64,000 nucleotides of DNA from Amblyomma americanum (taxonomy: Eukaryota; Arthropoda; Arachnida; Ixodida; Ixodidae), in contig NC_135504.1 of assembly GCF_052857255.1 (NCBI RefSeq), positions 138,707,121 through 138,771,120 of the forward strand, written 5' to 3'. The notes beneath the pieces were generated by a model. That model was not told the origin of the DNA, did no database searches, and saw nothing but the letters and a program-made list of their open reading frames with translations. Shown in pieces: positions 1 to 11,612 of this stretch (position 1 is the stretch's first letter; each line of letters starts with the position of its first letter). The position numbers were made by a program, and so were the translations under genes.

Positions 1-1087
1 CTAGCGCAATGCGCAGTATTTCTGCAATTTAATTTCTTCTTGACGCTTTTTCGGTTTCATCAGTCTAACGATGACTGTGACGTATAGTTGGTGTTTAATT
101 CACCTGAGGCATAAAAAATCGGTTATATTAATGCTGACAGGTCATTTTTTGTCATTTCAGGTCTTGGAAGAGGCTGGAATAAATGACGTAGTCAATTAAA
201 GCTACATATCTGCGATTGTATTAGTTTTTCTAGTTGCATCATGTTACCAAAACATCAACTTCACGACAGTCGGCGTTTGGTCGATGAAACCAAAACAGCA
301 TGAGAGAAGAAATTCGATTATAAATTATTTAGCGTGGTTGTAGGCAAGTACTACGTGGTAATCCATGTATTTTATTATCTAACGCATCATTTGACAGAAG
401 AAAATACGCAATAAATTTAGGTGTCTGTAGTCCTTTAATGGCTCATGCACCTTTCGGTTATTCTTATTATGGATATTTATCTTTATTATGGTTACGGATA
501 TTAACAGCAAACGAAATTTGCTGATATTTCAAGCATTGCACATTGTAGCATTGCATACGGCTATGAAGCATTTCCTGAAAGATGTAACTGTAATACTTTT
601 GAAAGTGATTTTTATCCACCATACTTAATATCAATTTGATGTGTGTTTATTTGTTCACTTTTACATCTGCTATGCAGCGCAGAATCCCAACAGCCACCAT
701 GGAAGGCAACAACAGAGTGGCTGCGTTCGTGCTGGGGGCGAGAGACTGGGATGGCAGTCGGAAAGCTTGGACGAAGGGGGCGGGCCCTTCACCCCAGTAA
801 TTGGGGCTTTGTATGCGAGAAAGCCCAAAATGTCTAGCAAAAACAAATAAATAAATAAGAAGCATTCTTACTTGCATTGTAATTTCAGTAGTAGCATGTA
901 CACAAAAAATACTGATGATGTGAAGAAAGCCTCTCTGCGTTGGCAAGGTGGGCCTTAAGTCTAATTAGGTCGGTGGGCCCAAAGGCTTACAGTTATTGGT
1001 TCTATATGGGTTACCTTTGTTGACTTCCCGCAAGTTATCACCTAAGATGCCCACTGGGACAAGAACGGCTAGACCACGGGTGCCCAG
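1..1087. other. AT-rich stretch without a recognisable gene
   Basis: I see no conserved domain or convincing coding signal here. Open frames at 640-950 overlap on both strands and look like chance. A short AAAT-rich tract (about 840-858) could be an old poly(A)-like tail. The sequence becomes GC-rich near 1040 where the tandem repeat begins. The missing integrase half of Gypsy-A would be expected near here but is not visible. Confidence 0.5.
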
Positions 1088-1212
1088 TACGGGCTAGCCC
1101 ACAGAGGCCAGGCACGGGCCAGCCCACGCAGGCCCGGCACGGGCCAGCCCACGGAGGCCCAGCACGGGCCAGCCCATGGAGGCCCGGCACGGGCCTGCCC
1201 AATGGGATCCAG
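1088..1212. repeat. 25-bp GC-rich minisatellite, five units
   Basis: Five consecutive 25-bp units, each beginning near CACGGGCCAGCCCA and continuing with a GGAGGCCC-type segment, start at 1088, 1113, 1138, 1163 and 1188. The last unit has decayed. The unit is not a multiple of three, so open frames through it are a composition effect. The block lies just upstream of the truncated 5' end of the LINE at 1385. Confidence 0.85.
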
Positions 1213-1384
1213 CACGGAGCCTTGTGGGGCTATGCAGTAAGCCCACTGGGCAGCCCTTGAGGGTCCCCCCCCCCCCGATGCCGAGTTGCAAATCCCGCAC
1301 ATATCCCACGTCGGGCCCCTATGGGCAGCCCGTGCCGGGCCCACAAGGGCCCGCAGTTCACAGCCCCATTTGTGCTACTGGGGT

Positions 1385-3782
1385 AGTGAAACAGAATGGA
1401 CTTATACCAAATTAACTCGATTACTGGAGCTAGAGGTAGGTAAGGAGCGTATAAAGCTAAAAGGGAAAAGACGCAAACCCAAGAGTTGGTGGGATGAGGA
1501 GGTCAAGAGGGCGATAGAGAAACGTCAGGAAGCGTCCAGGGAACACAGATACTCCAAGAAGAGACGGGAACCAGAGGTTAAAGTAGACAGGAAATGGGAT
1601 ACCTTCATAAAGTGTAGAAGAGAAGCATCCTATTCGATTAATGAGAAACTTAGAAGAAAGGGTGCCCAATGGAAGTCAAAAGTAAATAAAAAGGACAGAA
1701 AAGCAGCTCAAAAATTCTGGAAGCATCTAAATGGAATAAGTAATGAGACTAGGCTAGAACAAAGGTTTCTTGTTACAGATCAGAGTAATCGACTAAAAGC
1801 GGATAAAGCGACAAAACACATAGGAACAAGGATGAAAGAAAAAATTAAAGAAAAGAAATGTTGCACATAATTTATCGAAGGAGGTTAGACCGGTTACTGC
1901 AATAGCTTCACTTGAGCAAAGAGAGTGGGAAAGGGCAGGGAAGAAGGTTCCTAGTAGCGCATCAGCAGGACCAGATGGTATTCAGATTATATTAATAAGG
2001 AAGCCTTTACCAAAATCCAAGCAAACATTAATACAGGCAGTGAATAAAATGATAGTGGATGAGAAAGTCCCCGATGAATGGCGATTAAGTAGAATGAGCA
2101 TGATATATAAGGAAAAGGGGACAAAGCTGACGTAACTACCACCCCATAACAGTGACATCTGTGGTTTACAGGGTCGTGATGCAGATTATAAAGGACTGAT
2201 TGCATGCTTGGGTGGAGAATGAGGGGGTACTAGGGGAGCTACAAAATGGGTTCTGGAAGCAAAGAATGTTGGAGGATAATCTGTTTTCTTTGACGCAATG
2301 TATAGAGATTGCTGAAAAGGAGCACAGGTCCCTGTGGCTAGCATTTCTGGATATTAAGGGTGTCTACGTCAACATTATTCCAGAGTATCTATGGCACATG
2401 CTGGGCATATTGGATGTGGAAGATGGAGTAATTAATCTTTTAAATGATATATATATGTAAAGGTACCAGAGTGCATATAACGTAGGAAACAATGCATCAG
2501 AGCTTGTAGAGATGAAGAGGGGGCTTAGGCAACGATGCCCTCTGTCTTCTTTGTTGTTCACGTTGTACCTGCAAGGGTTGGAGACCAAGCTAGAGAGGAG
2601 CGGACTAGGCTTCAACCTTTCTTTTTTCAAGCAAGGAGAATGGACTAAGCAGTCATTACCGGGGCTAATATACGCCGGTCATATAGTGCTAATTGCTGAC
2701 AGCAAGGAAGATTTACAGAAGTTGATAGACATATGTGGTACAGAGAGAGATAGATTAGGTTTCAAGTTTAGTAAGGAAAAAACTGCAGTCATGATATTTA
2801 ACGATGAGGTCGGCGAGCAATATTACAGGAGTTCACGCTAGAGTAGTGAATGAGTACAAGTATTTTGGGGTGTGGATAACTAAAGGTGCTGAGTGTCTGA
2901 CAGATCTATAAAAATATGTAATGAATAATGCTAGTAGGAATGCAGCTGTCATGAAAAATAGGGCACTGTGGAATAACAATAAGTATGAAGTGGTAAGAAG
3001 GATCTGGAAAGGTTTGATGGTTCCTAGCCCGACTTTCGGTAATGCGGTCCTGTGCATGAGAGCAGATGTTCAAGCAAGGTTATAAATTAAACAACAGGGT
3101 GTAAGGAGGCTAGCTTTGGGAGCACCTGGCAATACACCAAATCAGGGTGTACAAGGTGATATGAGATGGGCGTCGCTCGAGAGTAGAGAACCTAGCAGTA
3201 AGATAGCACTTGAGGAGCGATTGGGAAAAACGGGGAAAAAGCAGTGGGCTAGGAAAGTTTTCAGAGACCTCTATATAAGGAATGTTGATAAGAAATGAAG
3301 AAAGCGAACTAGAAAATTGACAAGCAAGTATCTGGACAGCAGTAGGGGGCAAATCAGCAATTATCGGTTAAGAAAAAGGTTAAAGAAACAGAAAGGACTC
3401 TCTCGAAAACAGGAATGCTGAAGAAATCAGCACTGGGAACATACAGGATTTTTAAGCAGGAAATTACCAAAGAAAATATCTATGATAATTGTAGGGGAAG
3501 CACTTTGTTGTTTGTGGCCAGGACGGGAGTTTTGCGGACTAAGACATATAGAGTCAGGTACCACAAGATAGACACGCTGTTCGTTGCGTGCGGAGAGGAG
3601 GAGGAAACGGCTGAACACTTGATACTTTTCTGTAAAAGGCTTCGCCCTTCAGTGGAAAGCAGCGAGGCTGATTTATCCAAGGCATTAGGGTTTAAGGACC
3701 ATGAAGGGAAAGTAGATTTTAAGCGGGTAGAAGTAAGCAAGCGAAAGTTATCTGATTGGTGGCTAAAATCAAGACATGAGTA
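1385..3782 (+). pseudogene. Non-LTR retrotransposon (LINE-A), 5'-truncated and broken
   Basis: This is the remnant of the reverse-transcriptase polyprotein of a LINE. A lysine/arginine-rich linker with a WWDEEVKRA segment (about 1480-1560) precedes the RT. RT pieces follow at 2200-2460 (LAFLDIKGVY, the palm aspartate motif) and 2512-2841 (KRGLRQRCPLSSLLF). The catalytic YADD box has decayed to YAGH (near 2670). A C-terminal piece (3415-3783) has a cysteine/histidine motif ending AEHLILFCKR. Frames are broken by several stops and shifts, and no apurinic endonuclease domain is visible. The clade is uncertain. The element ends in an ATCC tail that abuts Gypsy-A, which suggests insertion into it. 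Confidence 0.85.
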
Positions 3783-3845
3783 AAATTTCTTAAGTCATGG
3801 CTAGGTGGCTTGAGCCACCACTCGATTTAAAAGGTTCAGCCGTAT

Positions 3846-3871
3846 CCATCCATCTATCCATCCATCCAGCG
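3846..3871 (+). repeat. (ATCC)n 3' tail of LINE-A
   Basis: Short ATCC/ATCT tandem run directly after the LINE-A 3' region. Simple-repeat tails of this type are usual for LINEs. It marks the 3' junction with the Gypsy-A RNase H region, which runs on the opposite strand. Confidence 0.7.
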
Positions 3872-3879
3872 AATGGGAT

Positions 3880-5092
3880 GAGTAGGCAACTGGCTGCCCA
3901 TCCTGTAGAAGAACGGCGCCTACTCCATGCTGATTGGCGTCTTTATACTGACAAGGTCCATGGTTTTCCTTGGTTAAAATAGGCAAGTACTGGCGCCTTT
4001 GTGAGGGTCGCCCGAAGCTGACGAAAGCTGCTGTCTTGCTGGTCTGTCCAGACCCACGCGACGTCCGTTTTCAACAGCTCGCGAAGCGGCGCTGACAACG
4101 TGGATATGTTAGGAACGAACCACGCCACGAAGTCGATCATGCCAAAGAAAACTTGCAGTTCCTTACGATATTGGGGTGGCGCAACTTGCATGATGTCTTG
4201 AACTCTGCTCTGGTCCAGGCACAGCCCCTCTGGAGTCAGATTTTGGCCCATGTAGCGGACTCTGGGCTGGAGGAAATTTCACTTGTTCTTATTGAGCTTC
4301 AGGTTGTGATGTGTACACCGGGACAACAAAACTACTAAATTTCTCTCGTGTTGCTCTCGCGACTGCCCCAAACCAATATGTCGACCATAACGATGGCAAT
4401 GCCCCTCAAGCCCTCTAGTACCTGGTGCATCACCCGCCGAAAAATTTCCGGTGCGGAAGCGATGCCGAAAGGTATGTGCAGGAATCTCTATTGCCCGTAG
4501 GGCGTGCTCATAGTTCATAAGCGGGAGCTCGGCTCATCCAGCTTAATCTGCCAGAATCCTGACGATGCATCCAGAGTATAACAGAATTTCGCGCCATGCA
4601 GCCGCGGAAGGATATCGTCTAACGTCTGCATGTGGTAGTGCTCTCTCAGAAGTGCCTTATTTAAGTCAAATAGGTCCAAGCATATGCGTATGTTTTATTT
4701 CTTTACTACCACAACCACGTGATTAGACCAGGAAGTCGGTTCTGTTAACTTAGCAACGACGCCGTCGTGCTCCATCCGATCCAGCTCAGCTCGGACGCGC
4801 TCCTGAAGGGCGATGGCGATTCGTCGTGCTGGCTTGACGACGCCTCGAGCTTCAGGTTTAAGCTCCATGTGGTAGGCTACGTCTTTGAATTCTCCCAGCC
4901 CGTAGAACAAAAAAACATCTCCAAATCTTTCCATTATTTCCTTAGTTTCCAAGGCGTCCATGGAGTTTATGCGGCCAATTAGCCCTAAGCGTTCAGCCAC
5001 CTTGCCACTCAATGTAACAGGAACTGCTAGTTTCACGATAAAAAAACAGAGTTCAATCAAAATTGCCGAATGGGCAAGTTTGTGGGATATGA
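3880..5092 (-). pseudogene. Gypsy-A pol: reverse transcriptase and RNase H half
   Basis: Read on the minus strand from 5092 down, this is Ty3/Gypsy pol. A pre-RT linker ending GKVAERLGLIGRI comes first, then the RT start (PARRIAIALQERVRAELD, TSWSNHVVVVVKK), a frameshifted RT core (about 4690-4280), the RT thumb and connection (4251-3943, GQNLTPEGLCLD, FFGMIDFVAWFVPN), and RNase H (DANQHGVGAVLLQDGQPVAYSS near 3870-3960). It stops at the LINE-A tail; no integrase follows. There are at least two frame breaks. The protease and gag that should precede it are not adjacent but match the minus-strand Gypsy piece at 23824-24687. Confidence 0.85.
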
Positions 5093-5780
5093 TTCGAAAT
5101 GACCAGCTCGGAAACAGACGGGGACACGAGAAGAAAAAAACACTGACGACAGGACGGGCGCTGACTAACAACTCTATTTTTGAGGAAAACCCAGCACAAT
5201 ATATGCCAAAAACCACGTGACAGTCCGGGGGCCAAAGATTACAACCCAATCCACACTCATGAAGGGGCGGCCAACAAATGTATAAACCGGAAGGAAAAAA
5301 CCACAAAAAATGAAAAAGAGCATGAAACTTTATGATGTGAACATATTAAACAGCACTTTAACCAGCAAAAACCAAGGAAAACACGCGTGTCAAACAACAT
5401 CGTGGCCAAAGGGTGGTGTCAAGAACACTTCACAGCAACAACGAGCGAGCCTAAAAGGGCCCAAGCAAGCGAAGCAAAAGCAGATTCAGAAATCTAAAAT
5501 CAGATAAAACGTTCTACAACCCTGCGGATGCCGCAAAAAAACTAAAAAAACAAACGAATAAAGCCTAAAATAGAGCAAAAATTTGTCAACGCCAAGAAGG
5601 TAAGAGGTAAAAAACAGTCTACACGTAAAACCCAATTTGGGCGATTACAACTTTTTAGCCGCACCAAAAACCTGAGGAGAATAGTGCACACCGGCTAACA
5701 TAAGAAAACTTTATGAGCCAACGCGAAGTGGCAGGCGAACATGCAAAATCAGGAATCTTTAGGCATGATCCAGGAAGCGC
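5093..5780 (-). repeat. Penelope-like element A: inverted 3' arm
   Basis: This segment is the reverse complement of the 3' region of the adjacent Penelope-like element (6569-7103), from the last codons of its ORF through the 3' UTR. It extends about 140 bp further, to a terminus starting CGAAATGACCAGCTCGGAAA. That distal 140 bp recurs, slightly diverged, at 15691-15828. Inverted or direct terminal duplications (pseudo-LTRs) are typical of Penelope-like elements. The outer end abuts Gypsy-A pol. Confidence 0.75.
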
Positions 5781-6590
5781 TTACAGTTTTTAGACTTCTT
5801 GGTTCTTTTTAAGGACGACCATGTTTGCTGGTATTTCAAAGTAAGGTCTAAAAAGAGTTTGCTACCATTTGACAGCGCGCACTCTAAGCTAGCAAAAAGA
5901 ATGTAGCAACAAGCGCACTTCACGCGGCGTTAGCCAAGAGCTGTGTGGATATGGCGGAATCAAGCTTTGAGAACCAGGTACAGCGCCTCTACTCTGCCGG
6001 GTACACGCCTTCATTGGTGGCTAATATATGTGAGGTTATGCTTAAAAATTTATAGGGGAGCCAGGTTAGGAAGGAGCGAGAGAAGAAACGCGTTGCAATC
6101 ATAGCATACCTTCACAAGATGTCCCGCAACGTAAGAAAGATAGCAGGACGGTAGAACGTCCAGGTCGTCTTTTCCGCACAGTGCAAGCTTTCGAAGATAT
6201 GTGTCTTGAACAACAAGGCAAGACAGCCGACCTGCACTACGAGACACGGGCAATGGTACACACACTGCCGGACTGGGGTTGTCTATCAGATACCCCCAAC
6301 GTGCGGTAGTGCGTACATAGGCCAGACGGGAAGATGCTTTAATGTCAGGGCCAGGGAGCAATTCCCCAACGTAGGTAGAGGGTCTAGAGGTAATCTAGCA
6401 GACCACTGCAACCAGCCTCCCCCCAAGTGTAGACCTTATTAGAGGATACAAGGTTCATAGAAGTTTAATAAACAAAACAGAAAGGGAGGTCATTGAGGCC
6501 TACTTGATTGCTAAGGCAGGGGATAGTTGCGTAAGCACGCCCTCAATTTCACTGCACGAGAAAGAAATGCGCTTCCTTGGCCATGCCTAA
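5781..6590 (+). pseudogene. Penelope-like element A: RT thumb, linker and GIY-YIG endonuclease
   Basis: The C-terminal part of a Penelope-like retroelement polyprotein, which couples a telomerase-related RT to a GIY-YIG nuclease. Visible in order: end of the RT (KDDHVCWYFKVRSKK, PFDSAHSKL near 5812-5895), the conserved linker (VVFSAQCKLSK), and GIY-YIG nuclease with GVVYQIP and AYIGQTGRCFNVRAREQ (about 6260-6360). The end is TEREVIEAYLIAKAGDS, then HEKEMRFLGHA before a stop at 6588-6590. Several in-frame stops and frameshifts make it dead. The RT core and everything upstream are missing, so it is 5' truncated. Confidence 0.85.
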
Positions 6591-7103
6591 AGATTCCTGA
6601 TTTTGCCTGTTCGCCTGCCACTCCCCGTTTGCTCATGAAGTTTTCTTATGTTAGCCGGTCCGGATTCTTCTCCTGAGGCTTTTTGTACGGCTCATTAGTT
6701 GTAATCGTCCAAATTGTGTTTACATGTAGACTGTTTCTTGCCTGTTACCTTCTTGGCGTTGACGAGTTTTTTTGCTCCATTTTAGCTTGTATTCGTTTGT
6801 TTCTAGTTTTATTGGCATCCGTAGGGTTGTATGACGTTTTATCTTATTTTAGATTTGTGACTCTGCTTTTGCTCCGCTTGCTTGGGCCCTTTTAGGCTCG
6901 CTCGTTGTTGCTGTTAATGTGTTCTTGACACCGGCCTTTGGCCACGATGTTTTTTGGCACGCATGTTTTTCTTGATTTTTTGCTGGTTAAAGTGCTTTCT
7001 TATATATTCACTTCATAGAGTTTCGCGCCCTTTTTATTTTTTTTGTTTTTTTGCCTTCTTGTTTATACATGTGTTGGCCGCCCCTTTGATGACTGGATTG
7101 GGT
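6569..7103 (+). repeat. Penelope-like element A: direct 3' arm (3' UTR)
   Basis: Sense-orientation 3' end of the Penelope-like element, pairing with the reverse complement of 5093-5780. Identity begins at GCGCTTCC (6569) and stops after GGATTGGGT (7103), where the palindrome array begins. The terminal ~140 bp present in the other arm are missing, so this end was lost at the junction. Confidence 0.75.
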
Positions 7104-7106
7104 CTC

Positions 7107-8030
7107 ATAAAAATGGTCTATAGACTGTCTATAGACTTTTTATAGACTCTATAGACGCCCTTTAGACGAATCTTTTTCAATTGACTGTCTATAGATAATC
7201 TATAGAATAAAGTCTATAACCACATCAATTTCCTTTCGTCTATAGATGGTCCATAGACTATCTATAGACTAAAGTCTATAACAGACAAATTTCCTTTGTC
7301 TACAGACGGTCAATATATTATCTATAAACTAAACTCTATAACCGCCTTATTTCCTTTCGTCTATAGACTGTCTATAGATGATCTACAGACTAAAGTTAAT
7401 CACAGACCATTTTCCTGTCATTATCCAGCCAACAGATTATCTATAGACTAAAGTCTATAACAGCCTTAATTTCCTTCCGTCTATAGGTGGTTCATAGACT
7501 ATCTATAGACTAAAGTCTATAACCGCCTAAATTTTCTTCTGTCTATAGATGGTCCATAGAATATCTGTAGACTACTCTGTAACAGACAATTTTTTGTCTA
7601 TAGACGGTCAACAGATTATCTATAGAGTGAAGTCTATAACTGCCTCATGTCCTTTTTTGCATAGAAAGTCTATAGACCATCTATAGACCAAAGTCTATAG
7701 TAGACAATTTTCCTTTGTCTATAGGCAGTAAATAGATTTTATATAGACTAAACTCAATATCTGCCTTATTTCCTTTTGTCCGTAGACAATCTTTAGACCA
7801 TCTATAGACTAAAGCCTATAACCACCATAATTTTCTTTCGTCTATAGACAACCTATAAACCATCTAAAGATTTGTCTATAACCGGCTTAGCAGCCATTTG
7901 TCTATAGATGACCTATAGACAATTTATAGACCAAAACCTCTAACCGCCTTAATTTCCTATCGTCTATAGACAATCTTTAGACTGCATATAGACTATTGTC
8001 TACATACCTATTGTATATTGTTTATAACAA
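7107..8030. repeat. GTCTATAGAC-rich array A (left outer)
   Basis: About 0.9 kb of imperfect tandem repeat dominated by the self-complementary decamer GTCTATAGAC and variants, in a loose higher-order unit of roughly 75-90 bp (decamer pairs, then AAAGTCTATAAC, then a GCCTTATTTCCTTT-like spacer). Because the motif is its own reverse complement, either strand can form many local hairpins. The mirror copy is at 22900-23823. No coding potential. Confidence 0.9.
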
Positions 8031-8127
8031 TCCTAATTTTATCTAACAATTTATACACTGCCTCTCGAGTAAGTGCATAAAATATCCATTTCTTTTCGCA
8101 CTGCATGATGAGTAGAACTGCATCGGG

Positions 8128-8356
8128 CCGCCGCGGTGGTTAAGTGGTTACGGCGCTCGGCTGCTGACCCGAAAGACGCGGGTTCGTTGCCAGCCGCGGC
8201 GGTCAAATTTCGATGGAGTCGAAATTCATGAGGCCCGTGTGGTGTGCGATGTCAGTGCACGTTAAAGAACCCCAGGCGGTCGAAATATCCGGAGCCCCTC
8301 ACAACGGCGTCCCTCATTCCCTGAGTTGGCTTAGGACGTTAAACCCCCACGAACCA
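8128..8356 (+). mobile_element. Ruka-like tRNA-derived SINE with 12-bp TSD (left arm)
   Basis: A 229-bp SINE with a tRNA-like head: A box TGGTTAAGTGG near the start, B box GGTTCGTTGCC (consensus GGTTCGANTCC), then the tick SINE body containing GATGTCAGTGCACGTTAAAGA. It is flanked by the perfect duplication AACTGCATCGGG at 8116-8127 and 8357-8368. The same SINE at the same position in the other arm shows that it inserted before the arms were duplicated. The name Ruka is from memory of the family, not a search. Confidence 0.85.
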
Positions 8357-8369
8357 AACTGCATCGGGT

Positions 8370-11190
8370 GACCGCAACTATTGTCAGAGTCCTCCGCTTC
8401 CTTTGCTATTTCAGGAATAAAAAAATATCGTCCAACGGCAATGCAATACCTTCCTGTATATTGTTTTTAGAAGCTTTGAAGACCTAATTTTCCTTAAACC
8501 GCGACGCATATTGAGAATATAATTAAATAATCTTTAATGCTGACCGGTAGAGCGAGAAAAGGCACCCACTTCTGAAGTAAGGGTGCTGCAAACTGTACTA
8601 CATCAAACTAACATGTACACGCTCTCCCTTAAAGGAATCGCTCGAGAATATACCATTAAATCGTTCTATCGTTACTGTCCAACACGCTTAATTAAGAAGC
8701 ATTTCATCAGTGACTGTACATTTATTTCTCCTTGAAACCTCCTGTAAAATAAGGGGGAACAACGGGGGTGAGAATTCAAGGATGTGTCCATCTCTCAGAA
8801 ACATGATTAGAAGAGTCTCAAAGATCATAGTTCTCTGCGGAATTCAGATATGCCAAGATATGCCATTGCAGTTTGCCTTCACGTGAAAAAGTGCTGCGAC
8901 TCAACAATCAAAAACCCAGGATATTTTCGTTCTTCGCCGTACACCTGCTGCATCGGAGGCGATAACACGCTGTTGTCCATACCGGTTTTCCAAACACGAG
9001 CACACGCCAAAAAGACGTTATGCTATGCAGCATTATAATAATTTGAAAAGGGCGCCACATACTGTTCGATGGGAGATGCGGCGCGCATGGTATAAGTAGT
9101 AAGGCTTCGGTTTTGGTTTTTGCGAAAGTAATAAGGTTTTTAAAGCGCGAGTGGAGAATTTATGCTTTAAACCAAAGGTCTTTTGTGTTCTTGGATGCTA
9201 GAGCAAGCGACACTTGGCAAGAGTGCAACCAATATAGACATGACCGTGAAATTGGTTTGTTTCAGTTTTTACCCCTTTTGCCCGGAATCGGCGGAAAATC
9301 ATCCGGGCAGCAAACGACCGTGTCCGCCGGTGTGTCGGCGTCGGTGGAGTTTTCTCTCGTGGATTACGTTTTGATTGAAATTCAACTGAATTATCCACTT
9401 ACGGTAAGTCTACACGATTATTTTTATTCATTTGGTCTCCTTAGCCACTCTAAGCAGTGCTGTGTGGGCAGAGCAGATTATGCGCGCAGCGACAAATTTC
9501 CTATCCACGTTTGTAAGCGGCGTTTGTAAGCACGTTTGTGTGAGCAGCGGCAGCCGCCATGTTCTCGAATAATGCGCTTACGTCTGTGCCGCTATGTCTT
9601 TCCTAACGCGCGGAAAGGCACACGGTGCGAAACCCGGGACGGTAAGCCCTCCTCGCGAGCACTCTACTGGTTTTTCCATGTTGAAAGGTAGGTGCGCAGC
9701 CAGAAATATCGCTTAGCCAGTGAGTGAAGGCCGAAATGAAACTATGCGTTACAGCCGTGTGAGCACGATTTACTTGGCATCTGCGGAAACGCACAATCAA
9801 GTTCTGAGGTGGATTACATTTATTTTTTATTCTTTGTGTTATCGCCTGTAGGGACCATGGAGTGCTGTTCATTGAGAGGTGTTCATTAATTGCTTGTTTG
9901 TTGTAGCCGCTCACTCGGTGCGCGTCGTGGGCAGCGACGCTTCACCAAATATGTTTTTTTAACGCTATTGGCTAGAGCTCGAGGCGTTTGTCAAAGTTGT
10001 AGTGAAGCGGCGGTGGAGGAATGCTAATAGAGTGATGGGTGAAAAAAAAAGTGGTTGCCGGCGCAAATCGCGAGCGTGTACAAACACCGCGAAGAACCTA
10101 CGAGCTGCATCCCGTCTCCCCTTTCATTGCACACGTATGGATTCGTCCATCCCTGTTATCCGAGCCGTTGGCCGCCGCCGCTGGCCTGCGGGAAATTCAT
10201 TTCGAAAGCTGAGTAAAGGTCGCCTCGACCAGAGATGGCTTACAGTTCGTTCCGAGAGGCTCGTTCATGAACCCCGCTTACGCGGGCACAAATTTCTTCA
10301 GTGCCAATTGTGCGAGAGGCAGAGTATGCGTTTCTCATCTCAGACTGCTACATTACAAAAACGCCAATGTAACTTGGCGCTTATTTTCGCCACCAAAGAA
10401 ATTCTGCTCGCGCTGTTTTTTTATGGCTGCGCCTTTTGATGAACACGTTAATTGTTTAAATGAAATAATTCTTACTTTGAGCGTCTTCGTGGCTTTCGTT
10501 GATTTTTCTATCAGGGTTAGTTTAGGGTACCTGCATGCAAGTGTCTCCTTTTTACTGCTCTGTCCGGGCTGCACTTGAAGTAAAAATTAACGGAATTTGA
10601 GATGGTATTTCATCCTTACAATAATGAGCTTGTTGTCTGAAGTTCACGTCTGGTTCTGAAATGGTGCTGCGGCAACCACTATGTGCTGTTTGAGTTTTTC
10701 TGGATAATGAGCACGGCATGGAAGTGCTGTAACCCGCTTGTTCCAAAGAACGCACGCTGGTGTATGAGTATGCTGTTACGTCTTAGTGTTTCATGTTGTG
10801 GGCGCAAAACCGTGGTGAACTGGTTCGCAGTCTTCCCGGTAGGCTTTGCATGGCTTGTGGCCGTATGATTATCAGCATACCTACCAGGCTTCATGCAGGG
10901 TATTTTGAAGCGCTTGTTCAATATCGGGTATAAGAATAAATGCTTGAATATTCTCCAGTTGACATCCTTTTGCAAGGAGCACTGAATGTACTTATTTGCG
11001 GAAGCATTCTCAACAGCTCGTAGCGAGTCAATGATGATAAGTGGCACAAGTTTTCTAAGTATTTTATTCCAATTAATATAAAGGGAATACATACAGAGGT
11101 CAGTTTCGCAGTAGGTATTTAGTGTAGACGTAGAGTGCTGCACGGAATGTGGATATTAGTTTCAATGTTTTATGACAGCCACTTAGAATT
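8370..11190. other. Unique part of left arm, no recognised gene
   Basis: No domain could be recognised. An open frame at 9113-9529 (+, 138 codons) contains a strong splice-donor-like ACG/GTAAGT at about 9400-9406. The mirror arm differs by a one-base indel in a C-run, so the frame is not conserved. An open frame at 10679-11143 (-) is broken in the mirror arm by an indel and stop. Either could be the decayed cargo of an older element; I cannot assign a function. Confidence 0.4.
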
Positions 11191-11612
11191 TGTCATACAT
11201 AATTACTGAAATGATGGATCCAGCGCGATGGCTCAGTGGTTATCTTCTTCTTCAGGTGCTCAAGTTATCGTCACCACTGCAAAGTAGCGACGATAACTGC
11301 GAGCATCACAAAAACATCTCTGCCTCTGTACAGATTCCCCACTGTGCAGCCGTACATCTCAGTGGTCATCGCACGTGCCCTGAAGACAGACGGTAGTCTC
11401 GAGCAGCGGACCAGTAAGGCGTGGTCGTCGGTGTCACCCGGAAATCCGACACAGCATTAACGGTTCACTGTGGGCTATAAAGAAGATTCCTTCCACTGGG
11501 ACCTCACTTGGTAGTGGTGACCGTAACTGCGAGCATCATGTAACCGTCTCTGCCTTTGTGCAGGTTTGTGCATAATTAGGCCTCACTCTTCTATCTGATT
11601 TTTTTTCCTTTT

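Noticed and set aside
1069..1415. Proline/glycine/tryptophan-rich ORFs over the 25-bp repeat
   Set aside because: Composition effect of a GC-rich minisatellite; the unit is not a multiple of three.
9113..9529. 138-codon ORF with a strong splice donor as a cargo gene exon
   Set aside because: The frame is not conserved between arms (a C-run differs by one base) and no family matches; kept only as a note on the unique region.
10679..11143. 154-codon minus-strand ORF in the left arm as a possible palindrome-encoded protein
   Set aside because: The mirror copy in the right arm (19820-20273) has a small indel and a stop in the middle, and no domain is recognisable, so there is no sign of coding constraint.
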